Positions 7,865-17,050 of a stretch of 32,920 nt of DNA are shown one piece after another. This DNA comes from Halomonas sp. (GTDB lineage: Bacteria > Pseudomonadota > Gammaproteobacteria > Pseudomonadales > Halomonadaceae): the NCBI RefSeq assembly GCF_011050415.1, contig NZ_DRFS01000028.1, forward strand, positions 1-32,920, given 5' to 3'. Below the pieces are notes generated by a model. That model was not told the DNA's origin. It did no database searches and saw only the letters and a program-made list of their open reading frames with translations. How positions within the stretch are numbered: position 1 is the stretch's first letter; each line of letters begins with the position of its first letter. A program made the position numbers and the translations under genes.

Positions 7865-8782
7865 TTAGTTTTTATTTTCAATCGCTGATGCTTTTGCCAG
7901 GGCAACTTTTGAGCTGGGCTTGCGGCCTAGTGCATGGGTGATCCAGAAGCCGGTATCAATCACCGCCTGCAGGTTAATGCCCGTTTCAATGCCTAGCCCT
8001 TCAAGCAGGTAGAGCACATCTTCGGTGGCCACATTGCCTGAAGCGCCTTTGGCATAGGGGCAGCCGCCCAGGCCTGCTGTCGCCGCATCAATCACACTGA
8101 CGCCTTCCTCCATCACCGCATACAGGTTAGCCAGCGCCATGCCGTAGGTGTCGTGGAAGTGCGCTGCCAAGAGTTCAATCGGTACGTGTTGGCGAGTGGC
8201 CTCAATCATACGCTTAGCGGCTAGCGGCGTGCCGACGCCGATGGTATCGCCTAGAGACACCTCATAGCAGCCCATGTCATAAAGTGCCTTAGCCACTTCG
8301 GCCACCTTGCTGGGAGCAATCTCGCCTTCGTAGGGGCAACCCAATACACAAGAGACGTAGCCGCGTACCCGCACGCCAGCATCCCGGGCACGATCAAGCA
8401 CTGGCTCAAAGCGGATTAGCGATTCGGCAATCGAGCAGTTGATATTTTTCTGCGAGAAGGCTTCTGACGCGGCCCCAAATACCGCCACCTCTTCCACGCC
8501 AACCGTTAGGGCGTTTTCCAGTCCTTTCAGATTGGGGGTCAGCGCGGAATAAACCACGCCGGGCTGGCGCTGAATGCCCGCCATGACCTCAAGTGCATCG
8601 CCCATTTGTGGTACCCACTTGGGTGATACAAAACTGGCCGCTTCAATATGCGTGATACCCGCTTTAGCAAGCCGCTCAATCAGGGCAATTTTAGTCGCGG
8701 TGGGCACGATGGGCCCCGGCTCGTTTTGCAGGCCGTCCCGGGGGGCCATTTCAAACAGCTTAACGGACGTAGGCAATGACAT
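7865..8782 (-). CDS. liuE: Hydroxymethylglutaryl-CoA lyase
   Basis: A 305-residue TIM-barrel DRE-type lyase that cleaves 3-hydroxy-3-methylglutaryl-CoA into acetoacetate and acetyl-CoA, the last step of leucine degradation. The catalytic RDGLQNE is at 15-21, the metal-binding HFHDTYG at 208-214, and the active-site cysteine loop GLGGCPYAKGASGN carries Cys241. Length is normal for the family. The start is backed by AGGAG ten bases upstream. It follows liuD by 14 bp in the liuRABCDE order. Assignment is firm. Confidence 0.96.
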   Translation of the reverse strand: MSLPTSVKLFEMAPRDGLQNEPGPIVPTATKIALIERLAKAGITHIEAASFVSPKWVPQMGDALEVMAGIQRQPGVVYSALTPNLKGLENALTVGVEEVAVFGAASEAFSQKNINCSIAESLIRFEPVLDRARDAGVRVRGYVSCVLGCPYEGEIAPSKVAEVAKALYDMGCYEVSLGDTIGVGTPLAAKRMIEATRQHVPIELLAAHFHDTYGMALANLYAVMEEGVSVIDAATAGLGGCPYAKGASGNVATEDVLYLLEGLGIETGINLQAVIDTGFWITHALGRKPSSKVALAKASAIENKN

Positions 8783-8796
8783 AAAAAAGCTAGCTC

Positions 8797-10872
8797 CTAT
8801 TCGTTGGCCGCAAAGTCGAGCAGCACAGCGCCTTGGCTAACGGTGTCGCCAGCCTGAAAGTGGAAGGTCTCCACGCTGCCGTCGGCGGGGGCGGTCATGG
8901 TGTGTTCCATTTTCATCGCTTCCATCACCATCAGCGGCATACCTTTCTCAACCGCCACGCCGGGCTCGACCAGCAGAGCCACTACGGTGCCGTTCATCGG
9001 TGCCGTTAGGGTAGATTCCGCTTCGTGATGGCCATGGTCAATGGCATCAATGCGCCGCCAGAATAGCCGTGTTTCACCACTTGGGTCAGCCATGACGACC
9101 ACATGTCCATCCCGGCGCGCCTGCAGGCGGCGGCGGTGGCCATTCAAGGTGACCGCCACCGCATCGCCGATTAGTGGTTGCAGGCTCGCAGTAAGAGTGT
9201 CATCACCAATGGTAAGGTTCCACAGTGACTCGCCAGCGTTACGCTTACCTTCGACAATCACGACTGCCTCATCGCTATCGGCGGCCTGAACGTTGGCTGG
9301 ATCGCAGAGCGCAATGCGAATGGTATGGGGAGCATTCAGACGGAAGCCGTCATGGCGATCCCAGGGCGAATCGCTTTCGCACTCTTGGGCAAGCTGATGC
9401 AGGCCGATCAGTGCAGCACTGGCGTAAGCCTCCATGCTGTAAGTGCGGGGCGCAAATAGCGTCGCTTCGTTACGCTCAATAAAGCGGGTGTCCAGCTCTA
9501 CGTTTTTAAAGCCAGGGTGGGTGGCTAAGCGCATCAAAAAGGCGCGGTTGGTGACCACTCCCTGTACATCCAGCGCCGCCAAGGCACGGTTAAGCGTGGC
9601 CAACGCCGCATCGCGGTCAGCACCATGAACAATCAGCTTGGCGAGCATAGGGTCGTAGTGCATCGACACCGCATCGCCGCTCTCAACACCACTATCTAGA
9701 CGCACCTGATCGCTGCTTAGACCCGCGCCTTCTAAATCGAGTGCGAAGCGGGTGAGCAGGCCGGTGGCGGGTAGGAAATCCTGATCCGGGTCTTCGGCGT
9801 AAATGCGCGCTTCAAAGCTGTGGCCAGTAATGGTCAGCTCTTCTTGGCTGCAAGGCAGCGGTTCGCCCATGGCAACGCGTAGCTGCCACTCGACCAAGTC
9901 CTGGCCGGTGATCATCTCGGTCACCGGATGCTCGACCTGAAGACGGGTGTTCATCTCCATAAAGTAGAACGAGCCATCCTGCCCTGGTGAACCGTCTAAA
10001 AGGAACTCGACAGTACCCGCGCCTACATAGCCAATCTCTTGGGCAGCGCGTACCGCAGCATCGCCCATCGCACTACGTAGTTCCGCCGTCATACCGGGGG
10101 CAGGGGCTTCTTCAATGACTTTTTGATGGCGACGCTGAACGCTGCAGTCCCGCTCGAACAGGTAAACACCGTTACCATGACGGTCACAGAATACCTGCAC
10201 TTCCACATGGCGTGGCTGTACCAGGTACTTCTCGATCAGCATGCGGTCGTCGCCAAATGCGGCTTTTGACTCGCGGCGGCAGCCATCTAACGCGGCTTGA
10301 AAACCATCACTTGATTCGACCACGCGCATACCTTTACCACCGCCACCTGCGCTGGCTTTGAGCATGATCGGGTAGCCGATCTTGTCGGCTTCATCGCGGA
10401 GCAGCGCGTCGTCTTGATCATCACCGTGGTAACCCGGCACCAGCGGTACGCCAGCATTGGCCATGCGCGCTTTAGCGGCGGATTTATCACCCATGGCAGC
10501 AATGGCCGAGGCGGGCGGGCCGACAAAGGTGATGCCTGCTTCTTCAAGAGCTTTAACGAAGCTGCCATTTTCAGACAGAAAACCATAGCCGGGGTGAATA
10601 GCGCCGGTGCCAGTACGCTTGGCGGCGTCAATCACGGCATCGATATTAAGGTAGCTTTCACGCGCAGCAGCAGGGCCTAAGCGCACGGCTTCATCGGCTT
10701 CACGTACGTGGCGGGCCGTGGCATCAGCATCGGAGTAAACGGCGACGGTTTTCAGGCCCATGCGGCGCGCAGTGCGCATGACACGGCAGGCGATTTCACC
10801 ACGGTTAGCCACCAACAGCGTATCAAAAGGCGATGTGCGAGCGGTGTTTTCGGTTACTGGTGTGGGGCTCAT
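8797..10872 (-). CDS. liuD: Methylcrotonyl-CoA carboxylase, biotin carboxylase/biotin carrier subunit
   Basis: A 691-residue alpha subunit. It begins with the biotin carboxylase N-domain (FDTLLVANRGEIACRVMRTARRMG) and continues with an ATP-grasp region containing KASAGGGGKGMR and EMNTRLQVEHPVTEMITG. The biotin carboxylase C-domain (HSFEARIYAEDP) comes next, then a linker domain and the C-terminal biotinyl domain. The biotin-accepting lysine is in VMEAMKMEHT (Lys654). With LiuB it carboxylates 3-methylcrotonyl-CoA to 3-methylglutaconyl-CoA using ATP and bicarbonate in the cytoplasm. Its ATG overlaps the liuC stop as ATGA, indicating translational coupling. All key residues seen are intact. Confidence 0.96.
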   Translation of the reverse strand: MSPTPVTENTARTSPFDTLLVANRGEIACRVMRTARRMGLKTVAVYSDADATARHVREADEAVRLGPAAARESYLNIDAVIDAAKRTGTGAIHPGYGFLSENGSFVKALEEAGITFVGPPASAIAAMGDKSAAKARMANAGVPLVPGYHGDDQDDALLRDEADKIGYPIMLKASAGGGGKGMRVVESSDGFQAALDGCRRESKAAFGDDRMLIEKYLVQPRHVEVQVFCDRHGNGVYLFERDCSVQRRHQKVIEEAPAPGMTAELRSAMGDAAVRAAQEIGYVGAGTVEFLLDGSPGQDGSFYFMEMNTRLQVEHPVTEMITGQDLVEWQLRVAMGEPLPCSQEELTITGHSFEARIYAEDPDQDFLPATGLLTRFALDLEGAGLSSDQVRLDSGVESGDAVSMHYDPMLAKLIVHGADRDAALATLNRALAALDVQGVVTNRAFLMRLATHPGFKNVELDTRFIERNEATLFAPRTYSMEAYASAALIGLHQLAQECESDSPWDRHDGFRLNAPHTIRIALCDPANVQAADSDEAVVIVEGKRNAGESLWNLTIGDDTLTASLQPLIGDAVAVTLNGHRRRLQARRDGHVVVMADPSGETRLFWRRIDAIDHGHHEAESTLTAPMNGTVVALLVEPGVAVEKGMPLMVMEAMKMEHTMTAPADGSVETFHFQAGDTVSQGAVLLDFAANE

Positions 10873-11693
10873 GAGCGACGCTCCGAAGCGTGGGGTGTGT
10901 TATTAGAATCAGCCCAGACGGGGCGGCGCTTTTCAAAGAAGCTGGATAAACCCTCTTGGCCCTCTTGGCTTACCCGCAGCTTGGCGATCACTTGGCAGGT
11001 ATGCTCGCGGGTATCGTCGCAGTCAGGTGCTTGAGCAACCGCAGCCATTAGCCCTTTGGTAGCGCGCTGAGCTTGGGGTGAGCCTGCCAACAGCGTCGCT
11101 AGCATGGTATCCACAGCAGTGTCTAATGCTTCGTGCTCAACCACTTGATGGGCTAAACCAAGCTTAAGCGCCGTGTCGGCATCCATTACTTCGGCCGTTA
11201 ACGCATAACGGCGCATCTGACGTTCGCCCAGCGCACGCTGCACATAGGGGCTGATGACCGCGGGCGATAGGCCAATTTTGACTTCCGATAGGCAGAATTT
11301 AGCTTTTTCAGAAGCGACGACCACATCGCAACAGGCGGCAAGACCCACCGCACCGCCAAAGGCGGCGCCTTGAACGCGGCAAACCGTGGGACAGGGTAGG
11401 GTATCTAGGCCGTGCATGAGTGCGGCGAGCTTGCGAGAGTCAGCGAGGTTATCCTCCAGGTCGTAATCGACCATACGCTTCATCCAGTTTAGATCAGCAC
11501 CTGCGGAGAAGCTTTTGCCTTCGGAACCCAGCACCAACACACGCACATCACCCGCTTCAGCAAGGGTGTGTAGCTGGTCTAAGTGTGCGTTCAGTTCAGC
11601 GATCAGGCTGTCGTCAAAGGCGTTATGTACGTCGGGGCGGTTTAAGGTCAGGCGCGCCACGCCCTCTTCTATCATCAGTGTTGAGTAAGCCAT
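10869..11693 (-). CDS. liuC: Methylglutaconyl-CoA hydratase (crotonase family)
   Basis: A 274-residue enoyl-CoA hydratase/isomerase-fold protein: VARLTLNRPDVHNAFDDSLIAEL at the front, oxyanion-hole segment SFSAGADLNWMKRM, and AAFGGAVGLAACCDVVVASEKAKFCLSEVKIGLSPAVISPYV. It hydrates 3-methylglutaconyl-CoA to HMG-CoA between the LiuBD and LiuE steps. Assignment among crotonases rests mainly on its place inside liuABCDE. AGGGG nine bases before the ATG supports the start; liuB ends 12 bp upstream and liuD overlaps by 4 bp. Confidence 0.93.
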   Translation of the reverse strand: MAYSTLMIEEGVARLTLNRPDVHNAFDDSLIAELNAHLDQLHTLAEAGDVRVLVLGSEGKSFSAGADLNWMKRMVDYDLEDNLADSRKLAALMHGLDTLPCPTVCRVQGAAFGGAVGLAACCDVVVASEKAKFCLSEVKIGLSPAVISPYVQRALGERQMRRYALTAEVMDADTALKLGLAHQVVEHEALDTAVDTMLATLLAGSPQAQRATKGLMAAVAQAPDCDDTREHTCQVIAKLRVSQEGQEGLSSFFEKRRPVWADSNNTPHASERRS

Positions 11694-11705
11694 GGTGATT
11701 GCCCC

Positions 11706-13313
11706 TTACATCCGGAACACGCCGAAGCGTGTCTCTTCGACTTCAGCATTCATCGCAGCCGCTAGAGAGAGCCCGAGCACATCGCGGGTTTGCAGCGGAT
11801 CAATCACCCCGTCGTCCCATAAGCGGGCGCTGGCGTAATAGGGGTGGCCTTGGTACTCATACTGCTCGCGAGTGGGCTGTTTAAAGGCTTCTTCTTCCTC
11901 TTTGCTCCACTCGCGGCCTTCGCGTTCATGCTGCTCACGTTTTACCTGGGCCAGTACACCCGCTGCCTGTTCGCCACCCATTACGGAAATACGCGCATTG
12001 GGCCACATAAACAGCAGGTTAGGATCATAAGCACGACCACACATACCGTAGTTACCGGCGCCGAAGCTACCGCCAATCAGTACCGTGTACTTGGGCACTT
12101 TGGCGCAGGCCACGGCAGTGACCAATTTGGCGCCGTGCTTGGCAATGCCTTCGTGCTCGTACTTGGAACCGACCATAAAGCCGGTAATGTTCTGCAGGAA
12201 AATCAGCGGAATCTTGCGCTGGGCGCAGAGCTCAATAAAGTGCGCGCCTTTTACCGCGCTTTCGGAAAACAGCACGCCGTTATTAGCCACAATGCCCACC
12301 GGGAAGCCGTGAATATGGGCAAAACCGGTAACCAGCGTCTCGCCGTAGTAGCGCTTGAACTCGTCAAAATCGGAGTCATCGACAATGCGGCCAATCACTT
12401 CCCGCACATCGTAGGGCTTTTTAAGGTCAGTGCCGACAATGCCGTATAGCTCAGCAGGGTCGAGCTTTGGTGGCTTGGGTGCCTGCATGGCAAGCTTGCC
12501 GCGCTTTTGCCAGTTCAGCCGCGACACACAGGCACGGGCCAGCTGCAGCGCGTGGGCATCGTTTTCCGCATAGTGGTCGGCGACACCACTGATTTTGGCG
12601 TGAACATCCGCGCCGCCCAGGTCTTCAGCGCTAATGCTTTCACCGGTAGCGGCTTTTACCAATGGTGGGCCACCCAGGAAAATCGTGCCCTGCTCTTTAA
12701 CAATGATCGACTCGTCTGCCATGGCAGGCACATATGCACCGCCTGCAGTACAGGAACCCATCACCACGGCAATTTGTGGAATGCCTTCAGCGGACATGGT
12801 CGCCTGGTTATAGAAAATACGCCCGAAGTGGTCACGGTCGGGAAACACTTCATCCTGGCGGGGCAGGAAAGCGCCGCCGGAATCGACTAAATAGATGCAT
12901 GGCAGACGATGCTTGCGGGCGATCTCCTGGGCGCGAATATGCTTTTTCACCGTGAGCGGGAAGTAGGTGCCGCCTTTTACCGTGGCGTCGTTGGCTACGA
13001 TCACACACTCGACGCCGGAAATCCGGCCAATACCGGTGACCACGCCCGCCGCAGGGATTTCACTGTCGTAAATGTTATGGGCCGCTAGGGCGGAAAACTC
13101 TAAAAACGGCGAGCCTTCATCGATCAGATGGTCAATGCGGTCACGCACAAACAGCTTGCCGCGACTTTCGTGGCGCTCGCGAGCTTTGCTACCGCCACCT
13201 TGGGCGATGGCGGCGGTCAGTTCACGCAGTTTTTTGACTTCACCCAGCATGGAGGCTTCGTTGGCTTGAAACACATCGCTGCGTGGATTGATTTGGCTAT
13301 TCACAGTGCTCAT
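11706..13313 (-). CDS. liuB: Methylcrotonyl-CoA carboxylase, carboxyltransferase subunit
   Basis: A 535-residue beta subunit that transfers the carboxyl group from biotin on LiuD to 3-methylcrotonyl-CoA. Typical carboxyltransferase segments are KARERHESRGKLFVRDRID, GVECVIVANDATVKGGTYFP, YLVDSGGAFLPRQDEVFPD, GSCTAGGAYVPAMADESI and LIGGSFGAGNYGMCGRAYDP. The longer open frame begins at 13367 inside the end of liuA. I chose ATG at 13313 (MSTVNSQINP) because an AAGGG ribosome site lies just upstream and family members begin here. The gap to liuA is then 22 bp. The long plus-strand open frames inside the gene are shadows of its codon bias. Confidence 0.95.
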   Translation of the reverse strand: MSTVNSQINPRSDVFQANEASMLGEVKKLRELTAAIAQGGGSKARERHESRGKLFVRDRIDHLIDEGSPFLEFSALAAHNIYDSEIPAAGVVTGIGRISGVECVIVANDATVKGGTYFPLTVKKHIRAQEIARKHRLPCIYLVDSGGAFLPRQDEVFPDRDHFGRIFYNQATMSAEGIPQIAVVMGSCTAGGAYVPAMADESIIVKEQGTIFLGGPPLVKAATGESISAEDLGGADVHAKISGVADHYAENDAHALQLARACVSRLNWQKRGKLAMQAPKPPKLDPAELYGIVGTDLKKPYDVREVIGRIVDDSDFDEFKRYYGETLVTGFAHIHGFPVGIVANNGVLFSESAVKGAHFIELCAQRKIPLIFLQNITGFMVGSKYEHEGIAKHGAKLVTAVACAKVPKYTVLIGGSFGAGNYGMCGRAYDPNLLFMWPNARISVMGGEQAAGVLAQVKREQHEREGREWSKEEEEAFKQPTREQYEYQGHPYYASARLWDDGVIDPLQTRDVLGLSLAAAMNAEVEETRFGVFRM

Positions 13314-13335
13314 GGCGCGACCCTTATGGCGTTTA

Positions 13336-14505
13336 TTACTTGCTTTCATTAAAGAGTTCGCGGCCAATCAACATCCGCCGAATCTCACTGGTGCCCGCGC
13401 CAATTTCGTAAAGCTTGGCGTCGCGCAGTAGGCGCCCGGTGGGGTATTCATTGATATAGCCGTTGCCGCCGAGTAGTTGAATGGAATCCAGTGCCACTTG
13501 GGTAGCCTTCTCGGCACAGTAAAGAATCACCCCGGCGGCATCTTTACGGGAGGTTTGGCCACGGTCGCAGGCCGCTGCTACCGCATATAAATAAGCACGA
13601 CAGGCGTTCAGGGTGGTGTACATATCGGCTACTTTGCCCTGCACCAACTGGAACTCACCAATCGACTGATTGAACTGTTTACGCTCATGGATATAGGGCA
13701 TCACCACGTCCATGGCGGCCTGCATAATGCCGATGGGGCCTGCAGCCAGCACGGTGCGCTCGTAATCCAGCCCGCTCATCAGCACGCGCACACCTTTGCC
13801 TTCTTCACCGAGGATATTCTCAGCGGGAACCGCACAGTCCTGAAATACCAGTTCGCAGGTGTTGGAGCCACGCATACCCAGCTTGTCGAGTTTCTGGGCC
13901 GTGGTGAAACCAGGCATCCCTTTTTCGATAATAAAGGCGGTAATGCCTTTGGAACCGGCTTCAGGATCAGTTTTGGCATAGACCACCAGCACGTCGGCAT
14001 CGGGGCCGTTGGTGATCCACATTTTATTGCCGTTAAGAATGTAGCTGTCACCGTCTCGCTTGGCACGCAGCTGCATGGAGACCACATCAGAACCCGCACC
14101 GGGTTCTGACATGGCAAGCGCCCCCACATGGTCACCGCTAATCAGCTTGGGCAGATATTTGGCTTTCTGTTCAGCAGAAGCATTGATCTTCAGCTGGTTT
14201 ACACACAGGTTAGAGTGAGCGCCGTAAGAGAGTGCGACCGATGCGCTGGCCCGCGAGATCTCCTCCATGGCGATACAGTGGGCGAGATAGCCCATGCCGC
14301 TGCCGCCATCCTCTTCAGAAACAGTGATGCCCAACAGCCCCATATCACCAAATTTCTTCCACAGATCATTGGGGAACTCGTTGTTCTGATCGATCTCCGC
14401 AGCACGGGGGGCAATCTCGCTCGCCGCAAAGGCGTTGACCTGCTCGCGCAGCATGTTCAGTTCGTCATCAAGACCGAAGTTGAGTTCTGAGTAGTGTGAA
14501 AACAT
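13336..14505 (-). CDS. liuA: Isovaleryl-CoA dehydrogenase
   Basis: A 389-residue FAD acyl-CoA dehydrogenase that oxidises isovaleryl-CoA to 3-methylcrotonyl-CoA, passing electrons to ETF. Signature segments are ALAMSEPGAGSDVVSMQLRA, KMWITNGPDADVLVVYAKTDP, QFNQSIGEFQLVQGKVADMY and GAGTSEIRRMLIGRELF. The catalytic glutamate sits in GLDYERTVLAAGPIG, the position characteristic of isovaleryl-CoA dehydrogenases, rather than in the C-terminal EG motif: here that place reads GAGTSEIRR, with Ala replacing Glu. ATG 14505 is preferred over TTG 14511, since AGGTGA lies six bases before the ATG. It is the first enzyme gene after liuR, 87 bp away. Confidence 0.96.
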   Translation of the reverse strand: MFSHYSELNFGLDDELNMLREQVNAFAASEIAPRAAEIDQNNEFPNDLWKKFGDMGLLGITVSEEDGGSGMGYLAHCIAMEEISRASASVALSYGAHSNLCVNQLKINASAEQKAKYLPKLISGDHVGALAMSEPGAGSDVVSMQLRAKRDGDSYILNGNKMWITNGPDADVLVVYAKTDPEAGSKGITAFIIEKGMPGFTTAQKLDKLGMRGSNTCELVFQDCAVPAENILGEEGKGVRVLMSGLDYERTVLAAGPIGIMQAAMDVVMPYIHERKQFNQSIGEFQLVQGKVADMYTTLNACRAYLYAVAAACDRGQTSRKDAAGVILYCAEKATQVALDSIQLLGGNGYINEYPTGRLLRDAKLYEIGAGTSEIRRMLIGRELFNESK

Positions 14506-14592
14506 GGTCAATCACCTGTTGTTAGTTGTACTGACTAAGTGTGTTAGCTAACGGTGGCTAGTCGAGTAGGAAAATTTAAAAACGGTGCTGCA

Positions 14593-15045
14593 TCAGTGCA
14601 TGGCCGCAGAAGAGGAGGTCGCGGTTTTATCGCTGGAACTCGCGCGCTCTTCATCGTGTTGTTTTTCGAGCAACTCTTCCAGCGCTTGTCGGCAGCGAAT
14701 CTCAGCGCTTTCAAGCTCTAGCTGCACCATAGTGATGTCTTTCATTTGCTGGTCGAGTGCTGCGCGGCGCTCGCCTATTTTGCTGAGCATTAAATGCAGC
14801 TGTTTCTTGCTGCCGCTGCGGGTTTCGTCCCAGAGCTCGAACAGCTCACGAATCTCGGCCAGTGAGAACCCCAGCCGCTTACCACGGATGGTCAGTTTTA
14901 GGCGCACTCGGTCTTTGCTGCTGTAAACCCGTGTTTGCCCGCGACGAGTCGGGTGGAGCAACTCCTGGTCTTCATAGAAGCGGATGCTGCGGGTGGTTAA
15001 ATCAAACTCGCTGGCTAGTTCGCTGATCGAGTACGTTTTGCTCAT
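14593..15045 (-). CDS. liuR: MerR-family regulator of branched-chain amino acid catabolism
   Basis: A 150-residue protein with an N-terminal winged HTH (YSISELASEFDLTTRSIRFYEDQELLHPTRRG) followed by RVYSSKDRVRLKLTIRGKRLGFSLAEIRELFELW, then a dimerisation coiled coil (about 85-130) and a low-complexity Ser/Thr tail. It heads the liu operon exactly as in other proteobacteria, where LiuR controls leucine and fatty acid use. The open frame could extend to 15195, but MSKTYSI at 15045 is the family start, with AAGAGA about nine bases upstream. A perfect 7-bp-arm palindrome lies 64 bp upstream, suggesting autoregulation. Confidence 0.92.
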   Translation of the reverse strand: MSKTYSISELASEFDLTTRSIRFYEDQELLHPTRRGQTRVYSSKDRVRLKLTIRGKRLGFSLAEIRELFELWDETRSGSKKQLHLMLSKIGERRAALDQQMKDITMVQLELESAEIRCRQALEELLEKQHDEERASSSDKTATSSSAAMH

Positions 15046-15108
15046 GGTCGACATTCTCTTAAAGAAGGAGTTGCTCCTATAGAACACTGCCACTGAGGCT
15101 AAAACAAG

Positions 15109-15124
15109 TTTACGTTTACGTAAA
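15109..15124 (-). promoter_or_regulatory. Predicted LiuR operator upstream of liuR
   Basis: TTTACGTTTACGTAAA has perfect arms TTTACGT/ACGTAAA around a TT centre. It lies between liuR and the divergent transporter genes. The same pattern recurs at 15276-15291 and 20411-20426. It fits the ACGT-rich palindromes reported for LiuR-type MerR regulators. Confidence 0.7.
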
Positions 15125-15275
15125 GCGATAGTTGCTAGCAGTTGAAATGCGTTGAATGGATGTAACCTACTGATATTTTGGAAATGTAAGCACATATTTA
15201 CATTGAAAAAGCGTGCTAATAGACCAAAGTTGTAATTGTAATGCGACTACTTCAGTTGCTAGTTTGCACATACAC

Positions 15276-15291
15276 CTTACGTTCAGGTAAG
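15276..15291 (+). promoter_or_regulatory. Second predicted LiuR operator, facing the ABC transporter operon
   Basis: CTTACGTTCAGGTAAG aligns with the liuR-proximal site at 11 of 16 positions and keeps the palindromic arms; flanking C and G extend each arm to CCTTAC/GTAAGG. A TATACT box at 15313-15318, 21 bp downstream, may be the -10 element of the livG promoter. The divergent spacer of 323 bp holds both operators and no gene. Confidence 0.55.
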
Positions 15292-15368
15292 GCAGTAGAA
15301 GCTGGTGATGCTTATACTGTTCTGCCTATAAAGCATTCAGCACTACAACAATAAGAGGCTGTCACTCT

Positions 15369-16160
15369 ATGAGTGCAAACGATGTCCTTCAGGGACCTGT
15401 CCTCGAAACCCGAGGTCTGACCAAAGAGTTTCGCGGTTTTACAGCTGTCGATGACGTTAATCTGCAGGTACAAGAAGGGCATATTCACGCACTGATTGGC
15501 CCAAACGGTGCTGGTAAGACCACCGTATTTAATCTATTAACCAAGTTTCTACCGCCGACCCATGGCGATATTTTGTATCGTGGTCAGTCGATCACCAGCA
15601 AAAAGTCTAATGAGATTGCGCAGTTGGGTTTGGTGCGTTCGTTTCAAATTTCTGCGGTATTTGCCCACATGACGGCGTTGGAAAATGTGCGTGTGGCACT
15701 CCAGCGCAAGCTAGGTACGTCATTTCATTTCTGGAAATCTGAAAAATCCCTGAATCATTTAAACGAACGAGCGTTAGAGCTGCTTGAAGAAGTGGGCCTG
15801 CGCGAGTACGCCGACACATTAACGGTTGAAATGCCCTATGGGCGCAAGCGGGCACTTGAGCTTGCCACCACTTTGGCATTAGACCCCACCATGATGCTGC
15901 TGGATGAGCCCACCCAAGGCATGGGTGCGGAGGATGTTGACCGGATCGTGGCGCTGATTAAGCGTGCCGCGCAAGGGCGCACGGTACTGATGGTAGAGCA
16001 CAACTTAAGCGTTGTTAGCCGCCTGTGTGATCGGATTACCGTGCTGGCGCGTGGCGCCGTGTTAGCGGAAGGCGATTATCAAAGCGTGTCTCGTAACCCG
16101 CTGGTGCGTGAAGCTTATATGGGCAGCGACGCTGCGGAAGAAGAGGGAGCGCACGCATGA
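15369..16160 (+). CDS. livG: Branched-chain-type ABC transporter ATPase, LivG-like
   Basis: A 263-residue cytoplasmic ABC ATPase. Walker A GPNGAGKT is at 44-51, and a Q-loop region (LVRSFQIS) follows. The signature is a degenerate MPYGRKRALELA in place of LSGGQ, as is usual for LivG. Walker B is TMMLLDEPTQGM and the H-loop TVLMVEHN. It powers the importer formed with LivF, LivH, LivM and the binding protein at 17051. It is the first gene of the plus-strand operon divergent from liuR, and its last four bases overlap livF (ATGA). Co-localisation with leucine breakdown suggests uptake of leucine or a branched short-chain acid. Confidence 0.92.
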   Translation: MSANDVLQGPVLETRGLTKEFRGFTAVDDVNLQVQEGHIHALIGPNGAGKTTVFNLLTKFLPPTHGDILYRGQSITSKKSNEIAQLGLVRSFQISAVFAHMTALENVRVALQRKLGTSFHFWKSEKSLNHLNERALELLEEVGLREYADTLTVEMPYGRKRALELATTLALDPTMMLLDEPTQGMGAEDVDRIVALIKRAAQGRTVLMVEHNLSVVSRLCDRITVLARGAVLAEGDYQSVSRNPLVREAYMGSDAAEEEGAHA

Positions 16161-16900
16161 ACACTGCTGAAGCCCAGGCCCCTGTCCAGAATTCGCTGAG
16201 CCGAGAAATGTTGCGGGTGAAAGATTTACACGCTTATTACGGCGAATCGCACATTCTGCATGGCGTGAATTTTGATGTAAAACGAGGTGAGCTGGTTACC
16301 CTGCTGGGTCGTAACGGCGCTGGCCGTAGCACCACCCTGAAATCGATTATGAACATGGTAGGGCGGCGTACTGGTTCTATTGTGATTAATGGCAACGAAA
16401 CGCTGCAGATGAAGCCGCACCATATTCCTCGTTTGGGGATTGGTTACTGCCCAGAAGAGCGTGGCATTTTTGCCAGTTTGGACGTACAGGAAAACCTACT
16501 GCTGCCCCCCACGGTTTCCTCAGGGGGCATGAGCCTAGATGAAATTTACGCCATGTTCCCTAATCTTTATGAGCGGCGTAAAAGCCAAGGAACGCGGCTT
16601 TCCGGCGGCGAACAGCAAATGCTTGCCATGGCGCGTATTTTGCGCACCGGCGCGCGTATGTTGTTGCTAGATGAAATTACCGAAGGGCTAGCCCCGGTGA
16701 TCGTGCAGAAGTTGGCAGACGTGTTGGTTCAGCTCAAAGATCGCGGCATGACCATTGTGCTGGTAGAGCAGAACTTTCGTTTTGCTGCACCGCTGGCAGA
16801 CCGCCACTTTGTGATGGATCACGGCCAAATTGTGGAAGAAATCAGCGCCGCGCAGTTGCCATCGCGCCGGGAACACCTCAACTCAATGCTAGGGGTATAG
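16157..16900 (+). CDS. livF: Branched-chain-type ABC transporter ATPase, LivF-like, with Arg in Walker A
   Basis: A 247-residue second ATPase of the importer. The signature RLSGGEQQMLAMAR, Walker B RMLLLDEITEGLAP and H-segment IVLVEQNF are intact. Walker A reads GRNGAGRST: the invariant lysine is Arg57, codon CGT at 16325-16327. That differs from both Lys codons at several bases, so a single read error cannot explain it. Lysine replacement normally cripples ATP hydrolysis, yet everything else is well conserved, so the subunit may work asymmetrically with the intact LivG site. The frame overlaps livG by 4 bp. A 150-bp gap follows before the binding protein. Confidence 0.9.
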   Translation: MNTAEAQAPVQNSLSREMLRVKDLHAYYGESHILHGVNFDVKRGELVTLLGRNGAGRSTTLKSIMNMVGRRTGSIVINGNETLQMKPHHIPRLGIGYCPEERGIFASLDVQENLLLPPTVSSGGMSLDEIYAMFPNLYERRKSQGTRLSGGEQQMLAMARILRTGARMLLLDEITEGLAPVIVQKLADVLVQLKDRGMTIVLVEQNFRFAAPLADRHFVMDHGQIVEEISAAQLPSRREHLNSMLGV

Positions 16901-17025
16901 CGCACTCACTATTATTCACGACCTGATGCTTACTACTGATTAAACGCTCTAAACGCAACGCCTTGATGCTCACAAAACCAATAAATGAAGCGCTAAGTCG
17001 ATAAACAACAGCTATACAACAACAA

Positions 17026-17050
17026 TGGCCCAAAGGGCCAGGAGACGAAC
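17026..17050 (+). promoter_or_regulatory. Hairpin touching the ribosome site of the binding-protein gene
   Basis: TGGCCC-AAA-GGGCCA (17026-17040) is a perfect 6-bp stem whose last base is also the first A of the AGGAG ribosome site. The ATG follows at 17051. It may tune translation or stabilise the 5' end of the abundant binding-protein message. Confidence 0.5.

Noticed and set aside
11844..12449. 201-codon plus-strand frame
   Set aside because: It is antisense to liuB, shows no protein-family pattern, and is typical of GC-rich codon shadowing.
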